DNA from: VFMC01 sp031400715
GTDB lineage: Bacteria > Actinomycetota > Acidimicrobiia > Acidimicrobiales > Ilumatobacteraceae
Assembly: GCA_031400715.1 (NCBI GenBank)
Contig: JANNQK010000081.1
Span: 1 to 5,187, forward strand
DNA: 5,187 nucleotides
Direction of reading: 5' to 3'
The notes beneath the pieces were generated by a model that worked only from the letters and a program-made list of their open reading frames with translations, ran no database searches and was not told the origin of the DNA. The stretch's first letter is position 1. Every line of letters starts with the position of its first letter. The translations under genes and the position numbers were made by a program. This document shows, piece after piece, positions 1 through 5,187 of this stretch.

Positions 1-16
1 CTGGGCTTCGGCCCAG
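1..16. other. Short UUCG-tetraloop hairpin at window edge
   Basis: A perfect 6-bp stem (CTGGGC pairing with GCCCAG) closes a TTCG tetraloop. On the + strand this gives a C(UUCG)G loop, a class known to be very stable in RNA. No T-run follows, so it is not a classical intrinsic terminator. It could be the tip of a longer stem that begins before the window, for example the end of an upstream transcript. What lies upstream is not visible, so the role is open. Confidence 0.4.
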
Positions 17-184
17 CCGCGATCTGCAACCACAGCCCCACCTCGCCTGTGACCTGACGATTGCTGCCGTGAACCCCACCGCCGGCGGGGCAAAGCGTTT
101 GGTAGAGCGAAGGAAGTGCTCGTGGTCGCGAGCTGAGCGACCGGCGCGTCGGTCCTCATGTAGGGCGCGTGTCAGGATTCCGGC
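17..184 (+). other. Non-coding leader upstream of the metal transporter gene
   Basis: No convincing coding frame crosses this stretch. It carries three small potential RNA hairpins. At 74-90, CCCC-A-CC pairs with GG-C-GGGG around one A/C mismatch. At 118-133, GCTCG pairs with CGAGC. At 139-154, GACCG pairs with CGGTC, with an extra G-T wobble and a CGCG loop. The last sits about 30 nt before the start codon. I looked for the conserved cores of known metal riboswitches (yybP-ykoY, M-box, NiCo) and did not recognise one. No clear -35/-10 pair is visible. Hairpins this small are common by chance in GC-rich DNA, so only the absence of a gene is well supported. Confidence 0.45.
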
Positions 185-1465
185 GTGACGTTCCGAGCAG
201 GTTCCGCGCGAGTGCATCATCCGCGTCGGGGATCATTGCGGGGGCACGGCTACTTCAAGCGATTGGGACCGGGCATCGTCACGGGCGCTGCGGACGATGA
301 CCCGTCCGGGATCGGCACGTATTCCCAGGTCGGTGCGGCCCACGGGCTGTCGCTTCTGTGGATGGCGCCATTCCTCCTGCCATTGGCCGTGGGGGTCCAG
401 GAAGCAACGGCACGTCTCGGGCTGGTGACCGGCAAGGGCCTCGGCACCCTGATCCGCGAGCGGTTTCCCCGCTGGGTGCTCATCGGCGCGGTCGTGTTGC
501 TGGCGTCCGCCAACACGCTCAACATCGCTGCGGATCTCGCATCGATGAGCGCCGCGCTCGACCTCCTTGTGCCGTTGCCCACAGCGGTCGGTGTCATCGG
601 GTTCGCCATGGTGATGGCCCTGGCCGAGGTCGCCGTGCCGTACCACCGCTACTCGCGAGTGTTGCGATGGTTCGCGTTGTCGCTGGTGGCGTATGTGTTG
701 GTTCTCGGGGTGGTTCACGTCGATTGGGCAACGGTGGCAGCCCGCACGTTCCTGCCCCGCTTCCATTTCGACGCAGCGACGATGATCGCCTTGACCGCGA
801 TCGCCGGCACGACCGTCTCACCGTACCTGTTCTTCTGGCAGGCCTCAGAGGAGGTCGAGGAGCGCAACGACGACCCAACAGACCCGGTCGACCGACCGCA
901 CATCGTGGCGATGCGCGTCGACGTCTGGACGGGGATGTTGTCCGGCGTCATCGCGATGTTCGCGATCATGTGCACCGCGGCGCTGACCCTCGGAGCGTCG
1001 GGGCCGGTCGACATCGGAACGGCCGAACAGGCTGCCCAGGCTCTGGAGCCGTTGGCCGGGAGCTTCGCGAAGGTGCTGTTCTCGGTGGGGATCATCGGCC
1101 TCGGCCTGCTCGCGGTGCCGGTGCTGGCTGGCTCGACCGCTTATGCGGTCGCCGAGGCGTTCCATTGGCACGAAGGTTTGAGCCGCCGCTTGCGGGACGC
1201 TCCGGGCTTCTACGCGGTGATCGTTGCTTCGATGGCGGTCGGTGTCGCGATGGTCGCGATCGGTGTGAACCCGATCCGGGCGTTGTACCTGTCCGCGATC
1301 TTCAACGGTGTCACCGCGCCGCCACTGATCTTGCTGATCGTCATCCTCGCTCGCTCACAGGGCATCCTCGGCAAGTTCCGGTCGGGTTGGGCGTCCCTCC
1401 TCGCCACCTCGATCGCCGGTGTTGCCATGACAGCCTTCCCCCTCATCGCCCTCATCAAGTCATAG
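185..1465 (+). CDS. Nramp-superfamily divalent metal transporter, non-canonical metal site
   Basis: This 426-residue multi-span membrane protein is predicted to import a divalent metal ion into the cytoplasm, probably with protons as in the Nramp/MntH superfamily. About 11 hydrophobic helices span residues 28 to 424, the usual Nramp number and length. Helix 1 carries ADDDPSGIGTYSQVGA (36-51), matching the unwound DPGN segment, but reads D39-P40-S41-G42, so the ligand asparagine is absent. Helix 6 carries TTVSPYLFFWQASEEVEE (209-226), where S212-P213-Y214 replaces the canonical Met-Pro-His. Family membership rests on the position and context of these motifs. The DDPSG/SPYLFFWQ form is a recognisable bacterial branch usually annotated simply as a divalent metal transporter. 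Loss of the soft methionine ligand suggests a different preference, perhaps Mg2+ rather than Mn2+/Fe2+, but this is inference. The start is GTG at 185, with AGGA at 174-177 seven nt upstream; GTG at 212 is an alternative, since the first 20 residues are basic and unconserved in look. Confidence 0.88.
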   Translation: MTFRAGSARVHHPRRGSLRGHGYFKRLGPGIVTGAADDDPSGIGTYSQVGAAHGLSLLWMAPFLLPLAVGVQEATARLGLVTGKGLGTLIRERFPRWVLIGAVVLLASANTLNIAADLASMSAALDLLVPLPTAVGVIGFAMVMALAEVAVPYHRYSRVLRWFALSLVAYVLVLGVVHVDWATVAARTFLPRFHFDAATMIALTAIAGTTVSPYLFFWQASEEVEERNDDPTDPVDRPHIVAMRVDVWTGMLSGVIAMFAIMCTAALTLGASGPVDIGTAEQAAQALEPLAGSFAKVLFSVGIIGLGLLAVPVLAGSTAYAVAEAFHWHEGLSRRLRDAPGFYAVIVASMAVGVAMVAIGVNPIRALYLSAIFNGVTAPPLILLIVILARSQGILGKFRSGWASLLATSIAGVAMTAFPLIALIKS

Positions 1466-1533
1466 CCACCCGCCCGATCGATGGGACCACCGAGTCACTT
1501 CTACGATGCACCTGACCGATCGGAGACATCGAC

Positions 1534-1883
1534 GTGAACGACTTGCTGTGGCATCTGGCGCGTTCGACCGGGATCGTGGCCACCGTCTTGATGCTCTTGT
1601 CGCTCGGTGGGGCTTGTTGTTCTCCGCTCGCGAGACCGGCACGCGCCTCAGGCCGGCGTGGTGGCTCGATCTGCACAAGTGGCTCGGCGGGCTGGCGCTG
1701 GTCTTCACCGCCGTCCACCTCGTCGTCGCGTTCGCCGACAGCGACCTCGCGTGCGTCCACGCCTACCAACTCGGTTCGGATGCAACCACGCCGGCGTTTG
1801 TCCTGGTCGCGTCTCCGGTGACGTCGTGGCGTCGGTCGCCAGCTTCGTGTGCTGCAGACCGAGTGGTTCGACCCCACTCGTGA
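1534..1883 (+). pseudogene. Frameshifted, truncated ferric-reductase-like membrane protein
   Basis: The gene opens with GTG at 1534, and GGAGA at 1522-1526 is well placed as a ribosome-binding site. The first 25 residues (MNDLLWHLARSTGIVATVLM and on to LSLG) are a typical first helix of small ferric-reductase-like haem membrane proteins. Near 1606-1612 (GGTGGGG) the coding signal drops into the -1 frame. It continues there as WGLLFSARETGTRLRPAWWL, then a DLHKWLGGLALVFTAVH-type helix with two histidines of the kind that bind haem b, and ends near ADSD at about 1745. Past that point neither frame resembles the family. The open frame runs on to a TGA at 1881-1883 without the remaining helices expected in a protein of about 200 residues. 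One missing base plus a lost 3' part indicates a dead gene. A sequencing error could explain the shift but not the truncation. The gene begins 68 nt after the transporter gene, so it may once have been co-transcribed with it. Confidence 0.72.
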
Positions 1884-1968
1884 CTGCAGCAGTTCGGCAA
1901 GTGTCATCCCCGTCGCTCGTCTGAGCACCATCGCGGCGAGCTGAACGGACCGAGATCGACCACCTCGC
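1830..1968 (-). pseudogene. Probable scrap of a beta-lactamase-fold serine hydrolase
   Basis: Read on the - strand, 1949 down to 1875 gives SVQLAAMVLRRATGMTLAEL followed by LQSRV. This closely resembles the helix after the YxN motif in beta-lactamase/penicillin-binding-like serine hydrolases (typically ...LLG.VLERVTGM.LAELL..RV). The expected next element, E-P-L-G-L..T, is present one frame over as VEPLGLQHTKL (1872 down to 1840). The switch falls in a GGGG run (plus-strand 1872-1875), as a one-base loss would give. Just upstream, ARWSIS (1968-1951, in that second frame) may correspond to the R-W-x-Y-S region. No SxxK serine motif or other part of the roughly 350-residue family is visible nearby, so only a fragment would remain. 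This is pattern recognition across frames and could be chance in GC-rich DNA, but the order and spacing of the two pieces fit the family well. Confidence 0.45.
1850..1891. repeat. 42-nt near-perfect inverted repeat (hairpin)
   Basis: TGCTGCAG (1850-1857) pairs with CTGCAGCA (1884-1891), and CGAGTGG (1860-1866) pairs with CCACTCG (1874-1880). A 7-nt loop TTCGACC (1867-1873) caps the hairpin, and a small AC/TGA internal loop separates the two stems. This gives 15 base pairs in 42 nt, far stronger than any other fold noticed in the window. No T-run follows on either strand, so it is not a classical terminator, though a stem this strong could still stop or shield transcripts. The loop matches the tRNA T-loop pattern (TTCRANY) on the + strand, but no matching tRNA 5' half was found. 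It overlaps the serine-hydrolase scrap and the end of the broken ferric-reductase frame, so it may be tied to the rearrangement. Confidence 0.6.
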
Positions 1969-2077
1969 CTTCGTCTGTTCAAACGCGCATGACGCGCCAC
2001 CTCGCCCACATGACGTCGGCCGTGGGTTTGCCGTCGGGCACATCTGGGTACGACTGCACCGTCGAAGGAGTGTCCAG
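1969..2077. other. Intergenic stretch before the lipid-phosphate operon
   Basis: No credible gene lies here on either strand. It must hold the promoter of the operon starting at 2078 if that operon has its own. A weak candidate is TTGCCG (2028-2033) with TACGAC (2049-2054), but the 15-nt spacing and imperfect -10 box make it poor evidence. AAGGAG (2065-2070) is the ribosome-binding site of the next gene. No operator-like inverted repeat was noticed. Confidence 0.4.
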
Positions 2078-2941
2078 ATGTCACGAGCGCACGCGCTGCC
2101 GCACAACCCCGTCGGTCGTCTCACGAGCGACCATCCGGGAGTCGTGAAGTTCGGTCGTGCCGGCTGGTTCGCGAAGGGTGTCGTCTATCTCGTGGCGGGC
2201 GTGCTCGCTCTGTCGATCGCGGCCAAGGCGTCGGGTTGGTCCGACGCGTCCACCGCACCGGACAACGAGGCGAGTCCGACCGGTGCCCTGAAGGCGATCG
2301 CTCAGATGTCGGGCGGCGCGCTGCTGATGTGGATACTGGCGGGCGGCATGCTTCTGTATGCCGCGTGGCGCGTGGTATCTGCGCTGCTGCCTGGCGGCAG
2401 TGACGCCATGGCGTGGGTCGTGCGCATCGGTTACCTGGTCAGTGCAGTGCTCTACGTCACGTTCGCCGTGACGGCGATCGCGCTCGCCCGCAGCGGACGC
2501 GCCAACCCGGACGGCAACGCCAAGGTGACCTCGCTCTCCGGCGGTGTCATGGAGCACGCTGGCGGCCGTTTCGTCATCGGTGTCGTGGGAGCGATCACGA
2601 TCGCAGCCGGGCTCTACCGGCTCGTCAAAGGCGCCCGTGGCGACGTCACTGACGAGCTCGACCTGTCGTCGCTCTCGCCACAGCGGCGCCGTTGGACGGA
2701 ACGTCTCGGTGCGGTCGGAGAGATCGGACGTGGCCTCGGCATCGGGTTGATCGGCTTCTTCCTGCTCCGTGCGGCCGTCACCTACGACGCTGCAGAGGCA
2801 ACCGGTCTCGACGGTGCGCTTCGCCGCTTGGCCACCGAGAACTGGGGTGTCTTCGTCGTGGTCGTCGTCGGTGTCGGATTCGCGGCCTATGGGCTGTTCT
2901 GTCTGGCGACGTTCACCCATCGAAAGCTGCAAGCACCGTGA
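2078..2941 (+). CDS. DUF1206 domain-containing six-helix membrane protein
   Basis: This 287-residue membrane protein is built from three copies of a two-helix repeat, the hallmark of DUF1206 proteins common in actinobacteria. The first helices of the repeats are FGRAGWFAKGVVYLVAGVLA (25-44), VRIGYLVSAVLYVTFAVTAI (115-134) and the segment from GAVGEIGRGLGIGLIGFF (211-228). The second helices are around 81-102, 164-184 and 257-279, each ending in a small/aromatic pattern (LLYAAWRVV, AAGLYRLVKG, AAYGLFCLA). The linkers carry a related TGALKAIA/LDGALRRLA element in repeats 1 and 3. No catalytic or metal-binding motif is visible and the family has no established function that I can name. The start is ATG with AAGGAG seven nt upstream. 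The stop overlaps the next start by four bases (GTGA), so translation is probably coupled to the PAP2 phosphatase downstream, suggesting a shared task at the membrane. Confidence 0.9.
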   Translation: MSRAHALPHNPVGRLTSDHPGVVKFGRAGWFAKGVVYLVAGVLALSIAAKASGWSDASTAPDNEASPTGALKAIAQMSGGALLMWILAGGMLLYAAWRVVSALLPGGSDAMAWVVRIGYLVSAVLYVTFAVTAIALARSGRANPDGNAKVTSLSGGVMEHAGGRFVIGVVGAITIAAGLYRLVKGARGDVTDELDLSSLSPQRRRWTERLGAVGEIGRGLGIGLIGFFLLRAAVTYDAAEATGLDGALRRLATENWGVFVVVVVGVGFAAYGLFCLATFTHRKLQAP

Positions 2942-3702
2942 CCGCTCCAAGCGGCGGCCTTCGATCGACATGGCCGGTGCACCGGCGCCAGAGCGTGCAA
3001 CTGCTGTGCGGCTGGGCGGCGCTCACGGTCGTATGGATCGGCCTCGGAACACTCCTCACGGGCCCACTTGCGGATGGGTCGATCGTGCGCGCCGATGAGC
3101 ACGTGGCGAATTGGATGGTCGCTCATCGGACCCCGACGTGGAACCATCTCACGGTCTGGGGGTCGCTTCTGGCTGAGACGACCACGAAGGTCGTGGTGAC
3201 GGCCGTGCTCGCTGTCGTGTTCCTGCGGCTCTGGCGACGCTGGCTCGAACCGGTCTTGCTCGTCGTCTCGCTCGTCATCGAAGCCGCCGCATTCATCGCG
3301 GTCACCACGGTCGTCGGACGGAATCGGCCCGACGTGCCCCGACTCGATGGTTCGCCGGTGGGCTCCAGCTTTCCGAGCGGGCACACTGCGGCCGCCGCCG
3401 CCTATGCCGCAATCGCTGTGGTGGTGTTCTTGCATACCCGCAAGCGCTGGGCGCGAGTCATGGTCGTGGTCCTCAGCGCGCTCGTTCCGGTCATCGTCGC
3501 GCTGTCGCGCTTGTACCGCGGCATGCACTTCCTGTCCGACACCGTTGCCGGCACCGTCCTGGGTGGCGCCGCGGTGGCCCTCACCGCGGTCGTGCTGGCA
3601 CGGTCGCCGGAGGGCACCGCAATTGTCAACCCGAGGGCTGACGTCGCCGACCCGAGCGTGGATGTCTTGGAACCGGCCGAGCCCGATCGGGTTGTGGCGT
3701 GA
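2938..3702 (+). CDS. PAP2-superfamily lipid phosphatase, first copy (C1 lysine absent)
   Basis: This 254-residue polytopic membrane protein of the PAP2 (type 2 phosphatidic acid phosphatase) superfamily should remove phosphate from a lipid phosphate at the membrane face. The three signature motifs are in order. C1 is degenerate, TTVVGRNRP (123-131), with threonine where KX6RP has lysine. C2 is PSGHT (146-150). C3 is SRLYRGMHFLSD (190-201). H197 would be the phosphate-accepting nucleophile, with H149 and D201 assisting. About six helices are seen, and a hydrophilic acidic tail (from about 222) follows the last. The start GTG at 2938 overlaps the upstream stop (GTGA). Only weak Shine-Dalgarno-like sequence precedes it, fitting translational coupling; GTG at 2977 is an alternative. 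The open frame extends further upstream but there lies over the DUF1206 gene. The substrate cannot be told from sequence: phosphatidate, undecaprenyl diphosphate or another lipid phosphate are all possible. Confidence 0.87.
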   Translation: MTAPSGGLRSTWPVHRRQSVQLLCGWAALTVVWIGLGTLLTGPLADGSIVRADEHVANWMVAHRTPTWNHLTVWGSLLAETTTKVVVTAVLAVVFLRLWRRWLEPVLLVVSLVIEAAAFIAVTTVVGRNRPDVPRLDGSPVGSSFPSGHTAAAAAYAAIAVVVFLHTRKRWARVMVVVLSALVPVIVALSRLYRGMHFLSDTVAGTVLGGAAVALTAVVLARSPEGTAIVNPRADVADPSVDVLEPAEPDRVVA

Positions 3703-3719
3703 TGTCGCTCCACGGCGGT

Positions 3720-3724
3720 GGAGG
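3720..3724 (+). promoter_or_regulatory. Ribosome-binding site that decides the second PAP2 start
   Basis: GGAGG lies six nt before the GTG at 3731 and is the best Shine-Dalgarno match near this junction. It favours GTG 3731 over the in-frame TTG at 3692, which would overlap the previous gene by 11 bases and has no good site upstream. Confidence 0.65.
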
Positions 3725-3730
3725 CGGGCT

Positions 3731-4639
3731 GTGCCGGTTCTGATCGCGGTCGCCGTCGCGACGGTCGTGGTGACTGTCGTCCTCACACTCGAGGCACGCC
3801 GCGGGCGTCAGGCCGACCCTGCGGATGTGCGCGCAGGTGCTGACGGTCTCGTCGAACAGGCGCACCGTCACCCAGCGCTACGACGATTCGTCCTCGATCG
3901 TCGTGACACCACCAAGGCCACAGGTTTGCTGTTGACGGTCGCGCTCGCGGTGATCACCGGACTCACGCTCGTGGTCGGCCTCGTGCTCGAGATGGTCCAG
4001 ACCCACGAGGGTTTCGCCCGGTGGGACGACTCCGCCGCCCGATGGGGAGCGGCACACACCACTGGCCCGGCAGAGTCGGTGGTGCGCATCATCACCCAAC
4101 TGGGCAGCACACCGGTGGTGATCGCGCTCTGCCTCGTCGTTTCGATCGTCGAGTACCGCCGTGTCCCGACGCGCGCAGTGCCCGCCTTCTTGGTCACCGT
4201 GGTGGTCAGTCAACTCGTCATCACCAACCTCATCAAGGTGGTGGTGGGACGTGAGCGCCCCGATGTTGCCCGGCTCGTCTCGGCATCCGGTTTCTCGTTC
4301 CCGTCCGGTCACACCGCGGCGAGCGCTGCCCTGTACGCGTCGATCGCGCTGGTTGCGGGCCGGCGTCGCGGTCGTCGCACCAAGGCCATCCTGGCGGGTG
4401 CGGCCGGAGGAATCGCCGTCGCCGTCGCGTCGAGCCGGGTGCTGCTCGGGGCACACTGGCTCACAGATGTGATCGCCGGTCTGGCCCTCGGATGGGCGTG
4501 CTTTGCTCTGTCCTCGATCGCCTACGGCGGCCGGCTGTTGCACTTCGGTGCGCCCGTCGAACAGGCCGGCGCCGCCCTCGCCACCGAATCGTCTGCCGCG
4601 AACACCTCCGTTCCCAGGATCTCGAGGAGCCACTCATGA
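3731..4639 (+). CDS. PAP2-superfamily lipid phosphatase, second copy (complete motif set)
   Basis: This 302-residue membrane phosphatase carries the full PAP2 signature. KVVVGRERP (169-177) matches KX6RP exactly, FPSGHT is at 190-195, and SRVLLGAHWLTD (235-246) matches SRX5HX3D. H242 is the expected nucleophile, with H194 and D246 assisting. It differs from the first copy by an extra N-terminal helix (2-20) and a charged linker (21-62) before the usual helix bundle, and by a serine/alanine-rich tail after about 270. The two copies share motif order but little sequence outside the motifs, so they are old paralogues or separate recruits rather than a recent duplication. The gene follows the first copy by 28 nt, and its stop overlaps the kinase start by four bases (ATGA). 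PAP2 domains fused to diacylglycerol-kinase domains are known in actinobacteria; here the same pair is split into adjacent genes. This supports a role in lipid-phosphate turnover, substrate unknown. Confidence 0.9.
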   Translation: MPVLIAVAVATVVVTVVLTLEARRGRQADPADVRAGADGLVEQAHRHPALRRFVLDRRDTTKATGLLLTVALAVITGLTLVVGLVLEMVQTHEGFARWDDSAARWGAAHTTGPAESVVRIITQLGSTPVVIALCLVVSIVEYRRVPTRAVPAFLVTVVVSQLVITNLIKVVVGRERPDVARLVSASGFSFPSGHTAASAALYASIALVAGRRRGRRTKAILAGAAGGIAVAVASSRVLLGAHWLTDVIAGLALGWACFALSSIAYGGRLLHFGAPVEQAGAALATESSAANTSVPRISRSHS

Positions 4640-5187
4640 CCTCTGTCGCCGTCATCGCCCATCGTGCCAAGGTGCTCGGAGGCGGCCTCGGGCGGCTGCG
4701 CGACGTGCTTACCGAGCAAGGAATCACCGATCCGATCTGGCTCGAAGTGCCGAAGAGCAGCAAGATGCCCGCCCGGGTCAAGGAAGCGATCAAGCAGGGC
4801 GCGGACCTCATCTTCGTGTGGGGTGGCGACGGCAGCGTCCAGCGCTGCATCGACGCCGCGGTGGGATCACCCGTCACACTCGCGATCCTCCCCGCGGGTA
4901 CGGCCAACCTGCTGGCCAACAACCTGGGCATCCCGATCGACCTCGAACAAGCCGTCGAAGTCGGCTTGCACGGGAGCAACCACACCATCGACGTGGGGAA
5001 GATCAACGGCGAGCACTTCGCCGTCATGGCCGGCATCGGTCTCGACGCGCTGATGATCCGCGACGCCGATACGGAGATGAAGGACCGCTTCGGTCGGGTT
5101 GCCTACATCTGGAGCGGTGCCCGACACATCCACTCGACCCCGGTGCGCACCACCGTACGCATCGACGGTCACACCTGGTTCGACGAC
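4636..5187 (+). CDS. Diacylglycerol-kinase-family lipid kinase (3' end outside window)
   Basis: The first 184 residues are visible and the frame is still open at the window end. This is the catalytic N-terminal domain of the diacylglycerol/sphingosine kinase family (DAGK_cat, YegS/BmrU-like), soluble or membrane-attached enzymes that pass the ATP gamma-phosphate to a lipid hydroxyl. The nucleotide-binding signature is FVWGGDGSVQRCID (60-73), with GGDGS in place of the usual GGDGT. Next come the ILPAGTANLLANNLGIP segment (84-100), IDVGKINGEHFAVMAGIGLD (118-137) and a DRFGRVAYIW helix (150-159). Family members are about 300 residues, so roughly 40 percent is missing. The start is ATG with GAGGAG (4624-4629) six nt before it, overlapping the phosphatase stop as ATGA. 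Next to two lipid phosphatases it could form a kinase/phosphatase pair acting on diacylglycerol/phosphatidate or a polyprenol. Which lipid is used cannot be read from the sequence. Confidence 0.92.
   Translation, partial: MTSVAVIAHRAKVLGGGLGRLRDVLTEQGITDPIWLEVPKSSKMPARVKEAIKQGADLIFVWGGDGSVQRCIDAAVGSPVTLAILPAGTANLLANNLGIPIDLEQAVEVGLHGSNHTIDVGKINGEHFAVMAGIGLDALMIRDADTEMKDRFGRVAYIWSGARHIHSTPVRTTVRIDGHTWFDD

Noticed and set aside
358..1515. Alternative + strand frame of 385 codons over the transporter
   Set aside because: Arg/Gly/Asp-rich translation with no helices. The overlapping frame encodes a coherent 11-helix transporter.
1506..1883. Taking the ATG at 1506 as the start of an intact 125-residue protein
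   Set aside because: Its first 35 residues are a shadow of the true N-terminus in the next frame. Only the part from about 1608 on resembles the ferric-reductase-like family, so it is a broken gene, not an intact small protein.
1860..1891. tRNA 3' end (T-arm-like GAGTGG-TTCGACC-CCACTC)
   Set aside because: The loop fits the T-loop pattern, but the stem is longer than 5 bp, it is enclosed by a second stem rather than an acceptor, and no 5' acceptor, D-arm or anticodon arm was found upstream.
1979..2072. Short - strand frame ending in DGKPTADVMWARWRVMRV then TGA
   Set aside because: It looks mildly protein-like but has no standard start codon, no recognised family, and lies over the upstream region of the DUF1206 gene.
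2081..2971. Long - strand open frame (about 296 codons) opposite the DUF1206 gene
   Set aside because: Highly charged, low-complexity translation typical of antisense shadow frames. The + strand DUF1206 product is clear.
3702..3743. 13-codon mini-ORF whose ATG overlaps the first PAP2 stop (TGATG) and which ends just past the second PAP2 start
   Set aside because: It could in principle couple translation of the two phosphatases, but it is tiny and glycine-rich, and a start/stop overlap of this size arises easily by chance. The GGAGG at 3720-3724 already explains initiation.
2887..3786. Long - strand open frame (about 299 codons) opposite the first PAP2 gene
   Set aside because: Its translation is full of Arg, His, Asp and Gly without any domain. 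It is the mirror of a high-GC coding frame whose + strand product has clear PAP2 motifs.
1..5187. Undescribed defence or mobile system
   Set aside because: No nuclease, helicase, transposase, integrase, toxin-antitoxin pair, reverse transcriptase or repeat array is visible. The intact genes are transport and lipid-metabolism housekeeping or accessory genes.

Overview
The window is GC-rich DNA with GTG and ATG starts, strong codon-position bias and short gene overlaps. The protein families (a DUF1206 membrane protein, actinobacterial-style PAP2 phosphatases beside a diacylglycerol-kinase-like enzyme, and the 'DDPSG' branch of Nramp transporters) point to a high-GC actinobacterium, perhaps an acidimicrobial or related lineage. 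That placement is an inference from gene style; there is no rRNA or other marker here. All intact genes lie on the + strand.

Layout. Positions 1-184 are a non-coding leader with several small hairpins. Positions 185-1465 encode a divalent-metal transporter of the Nramp superfamily whose metal-site motifs are not canonical. Positions 1466-2077 hold no intact gene. This stretch contains a frameshifted, truncated ferric-reductase-like membrane gene on the + strand (from 1534). It also contains what looks like a frameshifted scrap of a beta-lactamase-fold serine hydrolase on the - strand (about 1830-1968), and a 42-nt near-perfect hairpin (1850-1891) inside that scrap. I read it as a decayed and rearranged junction.

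Positions 2078-5187 form a tight four-gene run: a DUF1206 six-helix membrane protein, two divergent PAP2-superfamily lipid phosphatases in tandem, and a diacylglycerol/sphingosine-kinase-type lipid kinase cut off by the window end. Two junctions are 4-bp stop/start overlaps (GTGA at 2938, ATGA at 4636). The third is a 28-nt gap with a clear ribosome-binding site. This is the architecture of one co-translated operon.

Functionally, the operon pairs a lipid kinase with two membrane lipid-phosphate phosphatases, so it may set the balance between phosphorylated and unphosphorylated lipids (phosphatidate/diacylglycerol or polyprenyl phosphates). The DUF1206 protein is a membrane partner of unknown role. 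The Nramp-type transporter is a separate unit, divided from the operon by the decayed region. I see no defence system, CRISPR array, insertion sequence or integrase. The less ordinary parts are the pseudogene junction with its hairpin, the altered metal site of the transporter and the duplicated PAP2 pair.
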